Source of the DNA: Methanobrevibacter wolinii SH
GTDB lineage: Archaea > Methanobacteriota > Methanobacteria > Methanobacteriales > Methanobacteriaceae
Length of the DNA stretch: 64,000 nucleotides
Direction: 5' to 3'
NCBI RefSeq assembly: GCF_000621965.1
Contig: NZ_JHWX01000014.1
Coordinates: 23,922 to 87,921, forward strand
In this document: positions 9,937 through 19,801 of the stretch, piece by piece
How the letters are laid out: each line of letters opens with the position of its first letter
How positions within the stretch are numbered: the stretch's first letter is position 1
The notes under the pieces: model-generated
Database searches by the model: none
The model's input: only the letters and a program-made list of their open reading frames with translations
Told to the model about the DNA's origin: nothing
Translations under genes and position numbers: made by a program

Positions 9937-11772
9937 ATGACTGATTCTTTATTTTGTCCTAATTGTGGTATGTTAAAAGAAAATTGTGTTTGTGGTAAAT
10001 ATAAAAACTCAAATAAATCTAATTCTTTAGATGATTTTTCAAATAAAAAACCAAATAATACAGTTGATGATATTATACCTGATGTTTATTCTATAGAGAA
10101 TCATAAACTTAATAATGATAGAATAAATCAATTAAAAAAAGAATACCCTAATATTGATAATGATATTATTGAAAATTTTCCATTTCCATCACCACGGACT
10201 GGACAATTAGATATTATTCAAAATATTGAAGATGCAATTTCTAAAGGATATAAATATATTGTATTAGAAGCAGGAACAGGTACTGGTAAATCTGCAGTTG
10301 CTACAACACTTGCAAATATTTATGGTTCTGCATATATTCTTACAATGACAAAACAATTACAACATCAGTATTCTAAAGAATTTGGTTTTCCTATAGTTAA
10401 AGGAAGATCTAATTTTTCTTGTTTAATGGGAGGTTCTGAATCTACTTGTGATATGGGTGTATGTAAAACTACAGTAAATTCTAAAAAATTTTTCTGTCCA
10501 TTTTCAATTACAAAAGTTCCTAAATTAACTTCAACTCTTGCATTTGAAGATTCATTTGGAAATGATATTTATTATAATTCTGATAATCATTGTAATTATT
10601 GGGAACAAAAAGCAAATGCTATTAATTCACCAATAACCTTAATGAATTATGATTATGCAATTCTTGAGTTAAATTATGTTAAACATTTTGGTAGAAGGTC
10701 TCTTTTAATTCTTGATGAGGCTCATAATATTGAAAATAAATTGATGAATAGTTTAGAACTTACTTTATCTAATCAAAGACTTGAAAAAGATATTAAAAGA
10801 AAAATTTCTAAAGAGACTCTTAAAGATGGTAGTGTTGAAGATTGGATTCTAGAACTTGAATCACTTTATGAGTCCTATCAGGATGTAGATTTAAAAGATT
10901 TACCTATGAATAAAGTAGATAGAATTAGGAGAACTATTAGTAGAATTAAACTTTTAAGAGATCATCTTGAACATGAACCTAAGAATTGGGTTATTGATTC
11001 TAATGAGTATAGTGTATCTTTTAAACCATTAAGAGTTAATAAATATGTTAAAGATAATCTTCTTAAATATGGGGATATATGTATATTTATGAGTGCAACT
11101 ATTTTGTCTCATAAAATGTTTTCAAAATGGTTAGGATTAAATCCAGATGAAGTTTATTATATTAAAGTGGATAGTCCATTTCCTCCTGAAAAAAGACCTA
11201 TAATCCTTGATTTAGTAGGTAAAATGTCTAAAAATAGAATTAAAAAAACAGCACCTAAAACTATACCTATTATTAATAAGATTTTAAGAAAACATAATGA
11301 TGAAAAAGGATTAATACATTCTCATAGTTATAAATGTTCTAGATTCATTACTCAAAATATTCCTAATGCAAGATTAATTTCACATACATCTGCAAATAGA
11401 CAGAGAGTTCTTGATTACTTTGAAAAGGATTCAGATCCACTAGTTCTTGTATCTCCATCTATGAGTGAAGGTGTTGATTTACCTTATGATAAATGTCGTT
11501 TTCAAATAATTTATAAAGTACCATTTCCTTATCTTGGAGATAAACAAATCAACTTAAGGCAAAAAAGAGATAAACGTTGGTATGCATATAAAACAGTAAT
11601 GACAATTATGCAAGCATATGGTAGAGGAATGAGAGCTGAAGATGATTATTGTACAACATATGTTTTAGATAAAGATATTTTAATGTTATTTAAAAGTCCA
11701 TTATATAGATCTCTTATTCCAGATTTCTTTAAAGAAGCAATTGTTGAAAATGATTATATAAAATTTAATTAA
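9937..11772 (+). CDS. XPD/DinG-like Fe-S superfamily 2 DNA helicase
   Basis: A 611-residue helicase. An N-terminal Cys cluster (C7, C10, C17, C19) is a possible zinc knuckle. Walker A is AGTGTGKS (112-119) and the DEAH box is LILDEAHNIE (257-266). Between them Cys 162, 171, 176, 187 and 219 fit the Fe-S domain of the XPD/Rad3/DinG family. C-terminal motifs include SPSMSEGVDL and the motif VI-like QAYGRGMR. These 5'-to-3' helicases act in repair or in clearing obstacles from replication. There is no clear ribosome-binding site, so the mRNA may be leaderless. Confidence 0.88.
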   Translation: MTDSLFCPNCGMLKENCVCGKYKNSNKSNSLDDFSNKKPNNTVDDIIPDVYSIENHKLNNDRINQLKKEYPNIDNDIIENFPFPSPRTGQLDIIQNIEDAISKGYKYIVLEAGTGTGKSAVATTLANIYGSAYILTMTKQLQHQYSKEFGFPIVKGRSNFSCLMGGSESTCDMGVCKTTVNSKKFFCPFSITKVPKLTSTLAFEDSFGNDIYYNSDNHCNYWEQKANAINSPITLMNYDYAILELNYVKHFGRRSLLILDEAHNIENKLMNSLELTLSNQRLEKDIKRKISKETLKDGSVEDWILELESLYESYQDVDLKDLPMNKVDRIRRTISRIKLLRDHLEHEPKNWVIDSNEYSVSFKPLRVNKYVKDNLLKYGDICIFMSATILSHKMFSKWLGLNPDEVYYIKVDSPFPPEKRPIILDLVGKMSKNRIKKTAPKTIPIINKILRKHNDEKGLIHSHSYKCSRFITQNIPNARLISHTSANRQRVLDYFEKDSDPLVLVSPSMSEGVDLPYDKCRFQIIYKVPFPYLGDKQINLRQKRDKRWYAYKTVMTIMQAYGRGMRAEDDYCTTYVLDKDILMLFKSPLYRSLIPDFFKEAIVENDYIKFN

Positions 11773-11847
11773 TCTTTTTATTATATTTTTTTAAGCTTTG
11801 TATATTTTTTTATTTTATTTAGTATATTTTATATGAAATTTATTTTT

Positions 11848-11950
11848 GGCTTTGTTGAAATTCTTAAAATCTTTTGAATAAATTTTCTTAAAATTAATTT
11901 TCAAGTATTAACAAGTTTGAATTTTTATAAAAAATATATTTCAACAAACC
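11848..11950 (-). repeat. MITE-like repeat, copy E (reverse orientation, well-preserved ends)
   Basis: A 103 bp element running from GGCTTTGTTGAAAT (11848-11861) to ATTTCAACAAACC (11938-11950), an almost perfect 13-14 bp terminal inverted repeat. The interior is the reverse complement of copies A and B (for example TTGAATTTTTATAAAAA near the right end). It lies between the helicase and tRNA-Arg(TCG). Confidence 0.75.
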
Positions 11951-12068
11951 ATATTTTTTAAAATAAGATTATCTATAATTTAATAATTTTATTTAGATTA
12001 TATGAAATCTATTTTTTAAATAAGATTATCTATAATTTAATAATTTTATTTTAGATATTTAAAAATAG

Positions 12069-12142
12069 CGGACCTAGGGGGATTTGAACCCCCGGCCTCG
12101 GGATCCGAAGTCCCGCGTCATTCCAGACTAGACCATAGGACC
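12069..12142 (-). tRNA. tRNA-Arg (anticodon TCG)
   Basis: A 74-base cloverleaf on the minus strand. The anticodon stem CGGGA/TCCCG closes the loop CTTCGGA, giving anticodon TCG. The T arm is GGGGG-TTCAAAT-CCCCC and the D loop has conserved A14, G18G19 and A21. The acceptor GGTCCTA/TAGGTCC has a T3-T70 mismatch and discriminator G73. No CCA is encoded. Confidence 0.9.
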
Positions 12143-12266
12143 ATATTAATACTTCTATTTTTTTTAATTAATAAATCTATTTTTTTAGTATATTCCTTTT
12201 TTAATTATAATATTTTTTATATTATTAAACTAATATACATAATTAGTATAAAATCAAGGTTATATT

Positions 12267-13112
12267 ATGTTAACTAAAAGAGTTATTCCATGTTTAGATT
12301 GTGACCTTCAAGTTCCAGAAGGTCGTGTTGTTAAGGGAGTAGAGTTTAAGGAAATCAAATATGCAGGAAATCCTGTAGAACTTGCAACTAAATATTATGA
12401 ACAAGGTGCAGATGAAATTGTAATTCTTGATATAACTGCTTCACATGAAAGAAGAGAAACAATGGTTGATGTTATTAAAAAACTTACTGAAAATGTATTT
12501 ATACCTATATGTGTTGGTGGTGGAATTAGGAAAGTAGATGATTATCTTAATATGCTTAAAGCAGGTGCAGATAAATGTTCTACTAATACTGCAGCTATTC
12601 ATAATCCTAATTTAATAAATGAAGCATCTGAAATTGTAGGTTCACAAGCTTGTGTTGTTGGTATTGATGCAAAAAGAAAATATGTAAAAAGTCCTGAAGA
12701 TGCTCCTGATAAAAATGTTGTAGAAATTAAATATCCAAGATTAAGTGATGAAAGTAAATATTGTTGGTTTGATTGTAGTATTTATGGTGGCCGTAAATTT
12801 ACTGGTATTGATGCAATAGATTGGGCAATAGAATGTCAAGAAAGAGGCGCTGGTGAAATTCTTTTAACTTCTATGGATGCAGATGGTACAAAAAATGGTT
12901 ATGATCTTGATTTAACTAAATCAATTAATGATGCAGTGGATATTCCAGTAATTGCTTCTGGAGGTGTAGGTAGTCCTAAAGATATTAAAGAAGCATTTGA
13001 AAAAACAGATGTTTCTGCTGCATTAGCTGCAAGTATCTTCCACTTTGATGAATATCCTGTACCTCTTGTTAAAAAATATTTAAGTGAAAATGGAATTAAT
13101 GTAAGATTATAA
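12267..13112 (+). CDS. hisF: Imidazole glycerol phosphate synthase subunit HisF
   Basis: A 281-residue TIM-barrel cyclase of histidine biosynthesis. It joins PRFAR and ammonia from HisH to make imidazole glycerol phosphate and AICAR. Signature segments are RVIPCLDCD (catalytic Asp 11), [19 protein letters not shown] (phosphate binding), VVGIDAKR (second catalytic Asp), [15 protein letters not shown] and [10 protein letters not shown]. Slightly long because of an insert around 137-175 ([10 protein letters not shown] and following). No other his gene is adjacent. Confidence 0.96.
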   Translation: MLTKRVIPCLDCDLQVPEGRVVKGVEFKEIKYAGNPVELATKYYEQGADEIVILDITASHERRETMVDVIKKLTENVFIPICVGGGIRKVDDYLNMLKAGADKCSTNTAAIHNPNLINEASEIVGSQACVVGIDAKRKYVKSPEDAPDKNVVEIKYPRLSDESKYCWFDCSIYGGRKFTGIDAIDWAIECQERGAGEILLTSMDADGTKNGYDLDLTKSINDAVDIPVIASGGVGSPKDIKEAFEKTDVSAALAASIFHFDEYPVPLVKKYLSENGINVRL

Positions 13113-13176
13113 ATTTTATACATATTGTTTATCTAAATAAAATTATTATTTAATTAATATTAAATTAGTTTATGAA

Positions 13177-13250
13177 ATGTTTAAATGGAATTAATGATTT
13201 AATTAATTAAATTAACTTAATAGAGGATGTTTAAATGGAATTTAATGATT
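13177..13250 (+). repeat. Tandem duplication of the OGG1 translation-start region, period 50 bp
   Basis: ATGTTTAAATGGAATTAATG (from 13178) is repeated as ATGTTTAAATGGAATTTAAT (from 13228). The second copy contains the real start codon of the glycosylase gene. The upstream copy has lost one T, breaks the frame and has no GAGG site, so it is a decayed duplicate of the gene's 5' end. Confidence 0.6.
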
Positions 13251-14209
13251 TAATTAATATTAAATTAACCCAAGAATCAGGTCAAACTTCACAAGCCCCT
13301 TGGAAATTTGATGAGAATAAAAGGACTTATAATAATGTTATATTAATAAATAATATTCCAGTATTATTAAAGATTTCACAGGAAAATATTAATTCTTTTA
13401 GTTTAAATTATGAGATTCCAGAAGTTATGAATGATTTTATTATAGATAAAAAGGATTTTGAGTCTAAAATTTATTCTGAAGTAAGAAGAATATTTGATCT
13501 TGATTATGATATTAATAGTTTCTATAAGTATTTAAAAAATGATGAAAAGCTTGCTCCTGCAGTAGATTTTTGTAAAGGATTAAGACTTTTTGAAGCTATT
13601 GATCCATTTGAAGCTATTATTTCATCAATTTCATCTTCAAATAATTCTATTGCAAGATGGACTAATAGTATAAATGATATAAAAAGGATTTGGGGAGATG
13701 AATTTAGTTTTCCATCTGGAACTTATTATAAATTTCCTCCTTCTGAAGTTTTAATGTCTGCATATGAAACAAAAGAAGAAGAATATGAATCTGATGATAA
13801 ACAAAGAAAATTAGAATCATATACAAATAATCTTAAATCTTGTGGACTTGGTTATAGAGTAAAATATGTTAAAGAAGCAAGTGAAATATTTTCACTTGAG
13901 GCTGATTTTAATGAGTTTTTTAATATGACTTATGATGAGGCATTTGATGAGATTATTAAGATTAAAGGAGTTGGTCCTAAAGTAGCGGATTGTATTTTAT
14001 TATATGGTTTTAATTTTAAAGAAGCATTTCCAACTGATGTATGGATTAAAAGAATTATGTCTTATTTATATTTTGATAATGAAGATGTTTCTGTTAAAAA
14101 AATAAGAGATTTTGGTATGGATAAATTTGGGGATTATGCCGGATATGTTCAATTGTATCTTTTCCATTATGCTCGTAAATCTGGACTTATGAATATTTTA
14201 AAGAAATAG
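13235..14209 (+). CDS. ogg: OGG1-like 8-oxoguanine DNA glycosylase/lyase
   Basis: A 324-residue HhH-GPD enzyme of base-excision repair. The helix-hairpin-helix IKGVGPKVADC carries the Schiff-base Lys 249, and the catalytic Asp 268 lies in FPTDVW. These are the same spacing and residue numbers as in human OGG1. The N-terminal domain (about 1-110) is the OGG1-type beta domain. It excises 8-oxoguanine and nicks the strand. The start at 13235 is chosen because GAGG at 13223-13226 is correctly spaced. The 5' end is duplicated just upstream. Confidence 0.9.
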   Translation: MEFNDLINIKLTQESGQTSQAPWKFDENKRTYNNVILINNIPVLLKISQENINSFSLNYEIPEVMNDFIIDKKDFESKIYSEVRRIFDLDYDINSFYKYLKNDEKLAPAVDFCKGLRLFEAIDPFEAIISSISSSNNSIARWTNSINDIKRIWGDEFSFPSGTYYKFPPSEVLMSAYETKEEEYESDDKQRKLESYTNNLKSCGLGYRVKYVKEASEIFSLEADFNEFFNMTYDEAFDEIIKIKGVGPKVADCILLYGFNFKEAFPTDVWIKRIMSYLYFDNEDVSVKKIRDFGMDKFGDYAGYVQLYLFHYARKSGLMNILKK

Positions 14210-14550
14210 TTATTTAATTATCTAATTTAAGTTTTTTAATTATTTTAAAGTATTTTTAATTAATATTTTTTTTATTGAAATATTGATTTATTTTATTTTT
14301 AGGCTATTTTTTATTTTAAAATTTAATTAATATTTTTTTATTTTCAATTTAATACTTTTTTTTTAAAAAATTATATAATTGTTCTTATATAAATGATATT
14401 TAAAGAAACTTTTAAAAAAGGAGTATTTTTTGTAATTATTTATTCAATTATAAAATTTTAATATTTAAAATATTAATTTCATTTTAATGATTTTAATTTA
14501 TAAAATATTTATAAATATTGCCTAAAGTTCTTTTAAAAAAAGGTGAGAAT
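14210..14550. other. AT-rich intergenic region without recognisable features
   Basis: Holds T- and A-rich runs and the promoter of the MFS gene. The only clear signal is the ribosome-binding site AAAGGTGAGAAT directly before ATG 14551. A frame extension back to 14518 exists but starts before that site. Confidence 0.55.
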
Positions 14551-15939
14551 ATGAATAAAAAATTAGATTTAGAATTTTATGTAATTTTTGTGTCTTTTAT
14601 TACATCTTTTTTTGGAGTATTTTTATCTAATGGTGTAGTTGTAGGGTTACCTGCAATTGGAAGTAATTTTGGAATGAGTAATATAGTACAAAATTGGGTT
14701 TTAACTATTCTATTTCTTGTAATTGCAGCATGTACTATACCAGCAGGGCAAATATCTGGAAAATATGGTGTTAAAAAGTCTTTGATAGTTGGTCTTGTTA
14801 TTTACTTAATTGGATCTATTGGAGCATGTATATCATTTTCAACAGAATTATTTTTTATATCTAGGATTATCCAAGGTATTGGTATTTCAATTGTAAATGT
14901 TGCTGCAATGGCTATGGTTGTATCTGCAGTATCTCCTAAAAATAGAGGTAAAGCATTAGGATATACTGTTACAGGTGTTTATTTAGCTATTTCACTTTCT
15001 CCTGTTATATGTGGATTTTTAGTATATAATCTTGGTTGGAGGTCTATGTTTTATGTAGTAATCCCATTCTTAGTATTATCTATATTTTTAATTATATTTA
15101 AAATTCCACATGAATGGAGAACTTATGAAGAAGATTCACTTGATATTATAGGTTCAATACTTTATGCATTTGGTATATTATCATTTGTATATGGTTTTAC
15201 AACATTAAATACACATAAAGGTTTAATATTTACAGTTATTGGTATATTGTTACTTATTATATTTGGAGCTTGGGAATTAAAACAAAAATCTCCTGTATTT
15301 AATGTGCGCCTATTTAATAATGCAAAATTTTTATCATCAAATATTGCATCACTTTGTAGTTATCTTGCAATTATGGTTGTAACAACAATAATTAATTATC
15401 ATCTACAGTATGTTAGAGGATGGAATTCACAAATGGCTGGAGCAATGCTTATTATAACTCCAATTATAATGGCTATAATGGCACCAAATGCTGGAAAATT
15501 ATCTGATAAAATACATCCTCAAAAATTAGCAGCTATTGGAATGAGTATTGCTACACTTGCATTAATAATATTTACATTTTTAAATCCTAAAACTCCTCTT
15601 TATCTTATTATCATTGCAATGATACTTCAAGGTTTAGGAATGGGACTTTTCTCATCACCAAATACAAATGCAATTATGAGTTCAGTACATCCAAAAGATG
15701 CACCTACTGCATCAGCATCACAAGCTGCAATGAGAACAATTGGTCAAACTTTAAGTTTAGGACTTTTAACTTTAGTATTCTCATGGGTAATGGGCACTTT
15801 AACTTTATCTACAAAATATGCAGTATTAATTGTAAAAAGTTCTCAGATTATTTGTGGAATTGGTGTAATATTTTGTATATGTGCAGTATTTGCATCACTT
15901 GTAGGAATTAAATCAAAAGATAAATTTAATACTAGTTAA
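14551..15939 (+). CDS. MFS drug-efflux-type transporter (DHA2-like, 14 TM)
   Basis: A 462-residue multi-spanning transporter. Family signs are the motif A-like GQISGKYGVKKSL after TM2, the motif C-like GVYLAISLSPVICG around TM5 and the GxxxA-rich C-terminal half ending in two TM segments. The number of hydrophobic segments suggests the 14-TM drug:H+ antiporter family. The substrate is unknown. The start at 14551 follows AAAGGTGAGAAT. A second DHA2-type exporter lies on the opposite strand at 17813, but the two are not close paralogues by eye. Confidence 0.85.
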   Translation: MNKKLDLEFYVIFVSFITSFFGVFLSNGVVVGLPAIGSNFGMSNIVQNWVLTILFLVIAACTIPAGQISGKYGVKKSLIVGLVIYLIGSIGACISFSTELFFISRIIQGIGISIVNVAAMAMVVSAVSPKNRGKALGYTVTGVYLAISLSPVICGFLVYNLGWRSMFYVVIPFLVLSIFLIIFKIPHEWRTYEEDSLDIIGSILYAFGILSFVYGFTTLNTHKGLIFTVIGILLLIIFGAWELKQKSPVFNVRLFNNAKFLSSNIASLCSYLAIMVVTTIINYHLQYVRGWNSQMAGAMLIITPIIMAIMAPNAGKLSDKIHPQKLAAIGMSIATLALIIFTFLNPKTPLYLIIIAMILQGLGMGLFSSPNTNAIMSSVHPKDAPTASASQAAMRTIGQTLSLGLLTLVFSWVMGTLTLSTKYAVLIVKSSQIICGIGVIFCICAVFASLVGIKSKDKFNTS

Positions 15940-15995
15940 TTAATTTAACTACTTTTTTATTTTTTTAATCTTCTTTTATTTTTTAAAAATTAGTC

Positions 15996-16122
15996 TAGTT
16001 TTTTTTAGTTTTTAAAATTAGTTTTTATTTACTAGTAGTGTGGTTTTTTAGTTTTTAAATTTAGTTTTTATTTAAGAAGTAGTTTTTTTAGTTTTTAAAA
16101 TTAGTAATATTTATAATAAAAG
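15996..16122. repeat. Three-unit degenerate tandem repeat (~44 bp units)
   Basis: Three units share TTTTTTTAGTTTTTAAAATT followed by AGTTTTTATTTA. They fill the space between the convergent MFS and cyclophilin genes. As a T-rich tract it may serve as transcription terminator for the MFS gene. Confidence 0.5.
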
Positions 16123-16135
16123 TAGGTAAAGGAGA

Positions 16136-16564
16136 TTATCCTTGTACTCTAACTTTTGTCATTTTATCTCCTTGTTTGATTTTATAAACAACATCCATAC
16201 CTTCAATAACTTGACCAAATACAGTATGAACTCCATCTAAGTGATGTTGTGGAGATAAAGTTATAAAGAATTGACTTCCACCAGTATCTTTACCTGCATG
16301 AGCCATAGATAAAGCACCAGTTCCATGTTTATGTGGGTTTCCTTCAGTTTCACATTTGATTGTGTAACCTGGTCCTCCAGTTCCATCTCCTCTAGGATCT
16401 CCTCCTTGAATAACAAAATCTGGAATTACTCTGTGGAAAGTTAATCCATCATAAAATCCACTATTTGATAGTTTTTCAAAGTTAGCAACAGTTCCAGGAG
16501 CTTCGTTAGGGAATAATTCTAATATAATTGTTCCTTTTTCAGTTTCCATAGTAGCTTTTTTCAT
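16136..16564 (-). CDS. ppiA: Cyclophilin-type peptidyl-prolyl cis-trans isomerase
   Basis: A 142-residue single-domain cyclophilin that speeds proline isomerisation during folding. Active-site segments are [22 protein letters not shown] (with the catalytic Arg), the [17 protein letters not shown] block and [12 protein letters not shown] (cyclophilin His). There is no signal peptide, so it is cytoplasmic. It stands alone; the upstream aldo-keto reductase is also on the minus strand but ends 138 bp away. Confidence 0.95.
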   Translation of the reverse strand: MKKATMETEKGTIILELFPNEAPGTVANFEKLSNSGFYDGLTFHRVIPDFVIQGGDPRGDGTGGPGYTIKCETEGNPHKHGTGALSMAHAGKDTGGSQFFITLSPQHHLDGVHTVFGQVIEGMDVVYKIKQGDKMTKVRVQG

Positions 16565-16702
16565 TTTATCACTTTAATTTTTTTCATGTTCTAATAATAT
16601 TTTTATTGAACATCTATAATTTATGTTTTAATTAAATATTAAATTATAGTTTTTTATTTAAATTACTTTATAATTTCTTTAATTAATTATTATTAATATT
16701 AT

Positions 16703-17737
16703 TTACTCTTTATATGTATTTATTTTTCCAGATAATACATTTTGATAATCTTTGTAATTTTCACGAAGAAGTCTTGGAATATCAAGTTCATATGGACATT
16801 TTTTAATACATTCACCACAATCTTCACATTCAAGAGTTTTTTCCATCATTTTTTCATATTCTGGAGTAAGATATGGCTCAGTAGGGAAACGTCTAATCCA
16901 TAATGACATTCTAGCACACATATTAATATTAATATCATTAGGACATGGTTGACAATATGCACATCCTCTACAAAAGTCTCCAGATAATTCTTTTTTATCT
17001 TCTTTTATTATATTTTCAAGTTCACTATTAAGCTTAATATTTTCTTTTTGATAAGTTAAGAATTCATCTAATTCACTTTCTTTTTGTATTCCCCATATTG
17101 GTAAAACTGTAGGATATTCTTCCATAAATGCATATGCTGCTTTAGACTCTTTAAGTAATCCTCCACCCATAGCTTTCATTGCAATAAATCCTATATTATT
17201 TTTATTACATAATTCAATAATTTTAAAATCTCTTTCTTCACTTAAATATGAAAAAGGATATTGCATAGTTTCAAATAATCCACTTTTAATCTCTTTAATT
17301 GCAAGTGCATTTTTATGTGAAGTTATACCTATATGATTTATTAAACCTTCTTTTTTTGCTTCAAGGAATACATCATATATACCATGTTCATCTCCAGGTT
17401 TTGGACAAAATGGAGGATTATGAAATTGATATAAATCTATATAATCTGTCTTAAGATTTTTAAGACTAGTTTCTAAATCTTTCCATACTTCCTCTGGGGT
17501 TAATGATTTAGTTTTACTTGCAATATATATGTTTTCACGAACATCAGATAATGCTTTACCTATTCTCTCTTCACTATTTGAATAAGCTCTTGCAGTGTCA
17601 TAAAAGTTAATTTTATTATTGTATGCTTTTTTTAAAAAATTTATTGCATCTTTTTCTTCTGCCCTTTGAAGAGGTAATGCTCCAAAACCGAGTTTATTAA
17701 CAATTATGTTTGTTTTTCCAAGTTTTACACTTTCCAT
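16703..17737 (-). CDS. Aldo-keto reductase with C-terminal 2[4Fe-4S] ferredoxin domain
   Basis: A 344-residue oxidoreductase. The AKR barrel has tetrad residues in FYDTARAYSN (Asp, Tyr), IASKTK (Lys) and YQFHNP (His). The C-terminus carries two cluster motifs, CRGCAYCQPCP and CEDCGECIKKCPY. This fusion is common in anaerobes and suggests electron transfer between a ferredoxin-like centre and a carbonyl or polyol substrate, perhaps via NADPH. The physiological substrate is unknown. It lies between the cyclophilin and MFS genes on the same strand. Confidence 0.9.
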   Translation of the reverse strand: MESVKLGKTNIIVNKLGFGALPLQRAEEKDAINFLKKAYNNKINFYDTARAYSNSEERIGKALSDVRENIYIASKTKSLTPEEVWKDLETSLKNLKTDYIDLYQFHNPPFCPKPGDEHGIYDVFLEAKKEGLINHIGITSHKNALAIKEIKSGLFETMQYPFSYLSEERDFKIIELCNKNNIGFIAMKAMGGGLLKESKAAYAFMEEYPTVLPIWGIQKESELDEFLTYQKENIKLNSELENIIKEDKKELSGDFCRGCAYCQPCPNDININMCARMSLWIRRFPTEPYLTPEYEKMMEKTLECEDCGECIKKCPYELDIPRLLRENYKDYQNVLSGKINTYKE

Positions 17738-17812
17738 ATTATCCTCTTTTAAATTTATAATTTATTTATTATTTATCTTATTTTAATTAAATATAATCAT
17801 AGATTTATTTTA

Positions 17813-19375
17813 TTAATTAATATGATTATTATTAAATAATTTATTTTTTCTTTTAATTTTAGTATCATCTAAAAATAAAGTTAATATTAAACCAATCGAA
17901 AGAAGTAATATTGTGAAATTCATCACTAACTTCATTGCATCTTTAATTACTAAATTAACAATTTTCTTTATTATTGGTTTTTCCTTAATTTCTTTTCCAC
18001 TTACATGACCTAATTTTTCAAAGTAAACATGTAAATTAGATTTAAATTCAGAATCGCTTATATGATTTGGAGCATAAGTATTAGTTGCATCATGTAATCC
18101 ACCAATAGCACCAATAATTAAAATACATCCAATAATTGCAGTACCCATTGAACTTCCTAATGTTTGGCCAGTAGTAATAAAACCAGAAGCAGTACTTTGA
18201 CTTTTAGGAGGAGTATTCCTTAAAGAAATATCTACACTTAATGATATTATAAGACCTAATCCTGCACCAAAAATAATTAATCCTAAGAATAAATCACTAA
18301 ATTTAGTATCTAGTGTAAATCTAGATTTAAAAGCTAAAACTCCAATAATTGAAATAATAAAACCTAAAACCATTATATATTTATGATTAAATTTAACTGC
18401 TAATTTAGGAGCTAAAAGTGAAAATATTAATAAACTTATAGTTAAAGGTAATAAATTTAAACCAGTATTAAATGCATTTAATTTTAATACAGATTGTAAA
18501 AATAAAGAAACTGCAAATAATGACCCTGCAATTGATAAATTTGTAATTAACCTTATAATCATACCTAAAGATAGATTTTTCTCTTTTAATAGAGAAACAT
18601 CAAATAAAGGTATTTTATTATTAGATTTTCTTTTATTTTCAAATAAAATAAATACTAAAATTAATATTAAACCACAAATCATAAGAGCTAAACTTTTAAT
18701 TCTATCTGAAATTAATGTTAGAACACCTAAAACAAATAATATAATACCAGTTACAGATAAAATTGCACCTATAATATCAAAATCAGCTAATTTTTCTGTT
18801 TTAATAAATACTGGTATCTTTTTATAAAATATAAAAATAAATAGGATTATTATAAGTTCAAAGACAAAACCAAATCTCCAACTTAAAAAGCTTGTAACAA
18901 CTCCTCCAAATAAAGGACCAATAGCTGCAGCAATCCCTACAATTGCACTACTAATTGCTAATGCAAATGTACGTTTTTCACTATTATAACTACCACTTAT
19001 TATAGAGATAGTAGAAGGAGTCATTAATGCTCCACCAATTCCTTCTAATAAAGACCATCCAATAAATAACATTGTGGAATTTATACTTAAAGATGCAATC
19101 AATGCACCTAAACCATAAATAAATGCTCCAGTTAAAAATATTCTTCTTTTACCAAATATGTCTTGGAATTTAGATCCAACTAACATTAAAGATGCAGTAG
19201 TTAATGTATAAAAACAGATTATTCCTTGTACAGTTCCTATTGTAGTATTTAGATCAACTATTAAATTAGAAATAGATACATTCATAAATGTAGTATCTAA
19301 GGTTATAATAAATGATGCAAAGGCAACTAATATTAATGGAAACCATGATTCCTGGTTATTCATATTTTCAACCAT
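17813..19375 (-). CDS. MFS drug-efflux-type transporter (DHA2, 14 TM)
   Basis: A 520-residue transporter with about 14 hydrophobic segments. Markers are the first-helix LDTTFMNVSISNL (typical DHA2 LDxTxVNVAL motif), the motif A-like GSKFQDIFGKRRIFL and the motif C-like AIVGIAAAIGPLFGGV. The extracellular loop near 430-475 is charged. The start at 19375 is supported by GAGGTT eight bases upstream; an alternative Met lies four codons on. The substrate is unknown; the family exports hydrophobic cations, antibiotics or bile salts. Confidence 0.88.
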   Translation of the reverse strand: MVENMNNQESWFPLILVAFASFIITLDTTFMNVSISNLIVDLNTTIGTVQGIICFYTLTTASLMLVGSKFQDIFGKRRIFLTGAFIYGLGALIASLSINSTMLFIGWSLLEGIGGALMTPSTISIISGSYNSEKRTFALAISSAIVGIAAAIGPLFGGVVTSFLSWRFGFVFELIIILFIFIFYKKIPVFIKTEKLADFDIIGAILSVTGIILFVLGVLTLISDRIKSLALMICGLILILVFILFENKRKSNNKIPLFDVSLLKEKNLSLGMIIRLITNLSIAGSLFAVSLFLQSVLKLNAFNTGLNLLPLTISLLIFSLLAPKLAVKFNHKYIMVLGFIISIIGVLAFKSRFTLDTKFSDLFLGLIIFGAGLGLIISLSVDISLRNTPPKSQSTASGFITTGQTLGSSMGTAIIGCILIIGAIGGLHDATNTYAPNHISDSEFKSNLHVYFEKLGHVSGKEIKEKPIIKKIVNLVIKDAMKLVMNFTILLLSIGLILTLFLDDTKIKRKNKLFNNNHIN

Positions 19376-19801
19376 ATAAATATAACCTCATTTGATTAAA
19401 TTGATTATTAATATATTAAAAAATAAAATTACTATTAATTTTATTTTAATAATATAAATATATTAAGTGAAATCTTCAATTTTTTTAAGACTTTTTTTAT
19501 TTTTATATAATATAAAATATTTGAATTAAGATTTTCTTAATATTAGGTATTTTAGATTATTATAATTTTAGATTAAAAAATTTAACTTAACATTTAGTAT
19601 TTTAGATTATTATAATCTTAGATTAAAAAATTTAACTTAATAAATAGGATATTTAATAATAATTTTTTAAATTAAATTTATATTAAATAAAATATAGAAT
19701 TATTACTGAATATTTTATTTATTATAAAAATTATTTACTTAATTTTTAGAACTTTAAGAAGTTATTTTATTATTATTTAATTAAATTAAGGTGTTATTAT
19801 T
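19376..19801. other. Divergent intergenic region between the MFS and argD genes
   Basis: Contains the 50-bp-period duplication at 19543-19640 and promoters for both flanking genes. No reading frame or RNA gene seen. The argD ribosome-binding site is AAGGTGTT just before 19802. Confidence 0.5.
19543..19640. repeat. Two-copy tandem repeat, period 50 bp
   Basis: TATTTTAGATTATTATAATT and TATTTTAGATTATTATAATC start 50 bases apart, and both are followed by TTAGATTAAAAAATTTAACT. The copies are nearly identical over 46 bases, so this is a recent duplication in the argD upstream region. Confidence 0.7.

Noticed and set aside
12069..12142. First read as tRNA-Glu (TTC)
   Set aside because: Numbering the loop CTTCGGA from position 32 gives T33 and anticodon TCG, so it is tRNA-Arg.
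14518..14550. Upstream TTG start of the MFS gene
   Set aside because: It precedes the strong AAAGGTGAGAAT site that positions ATG 14551.
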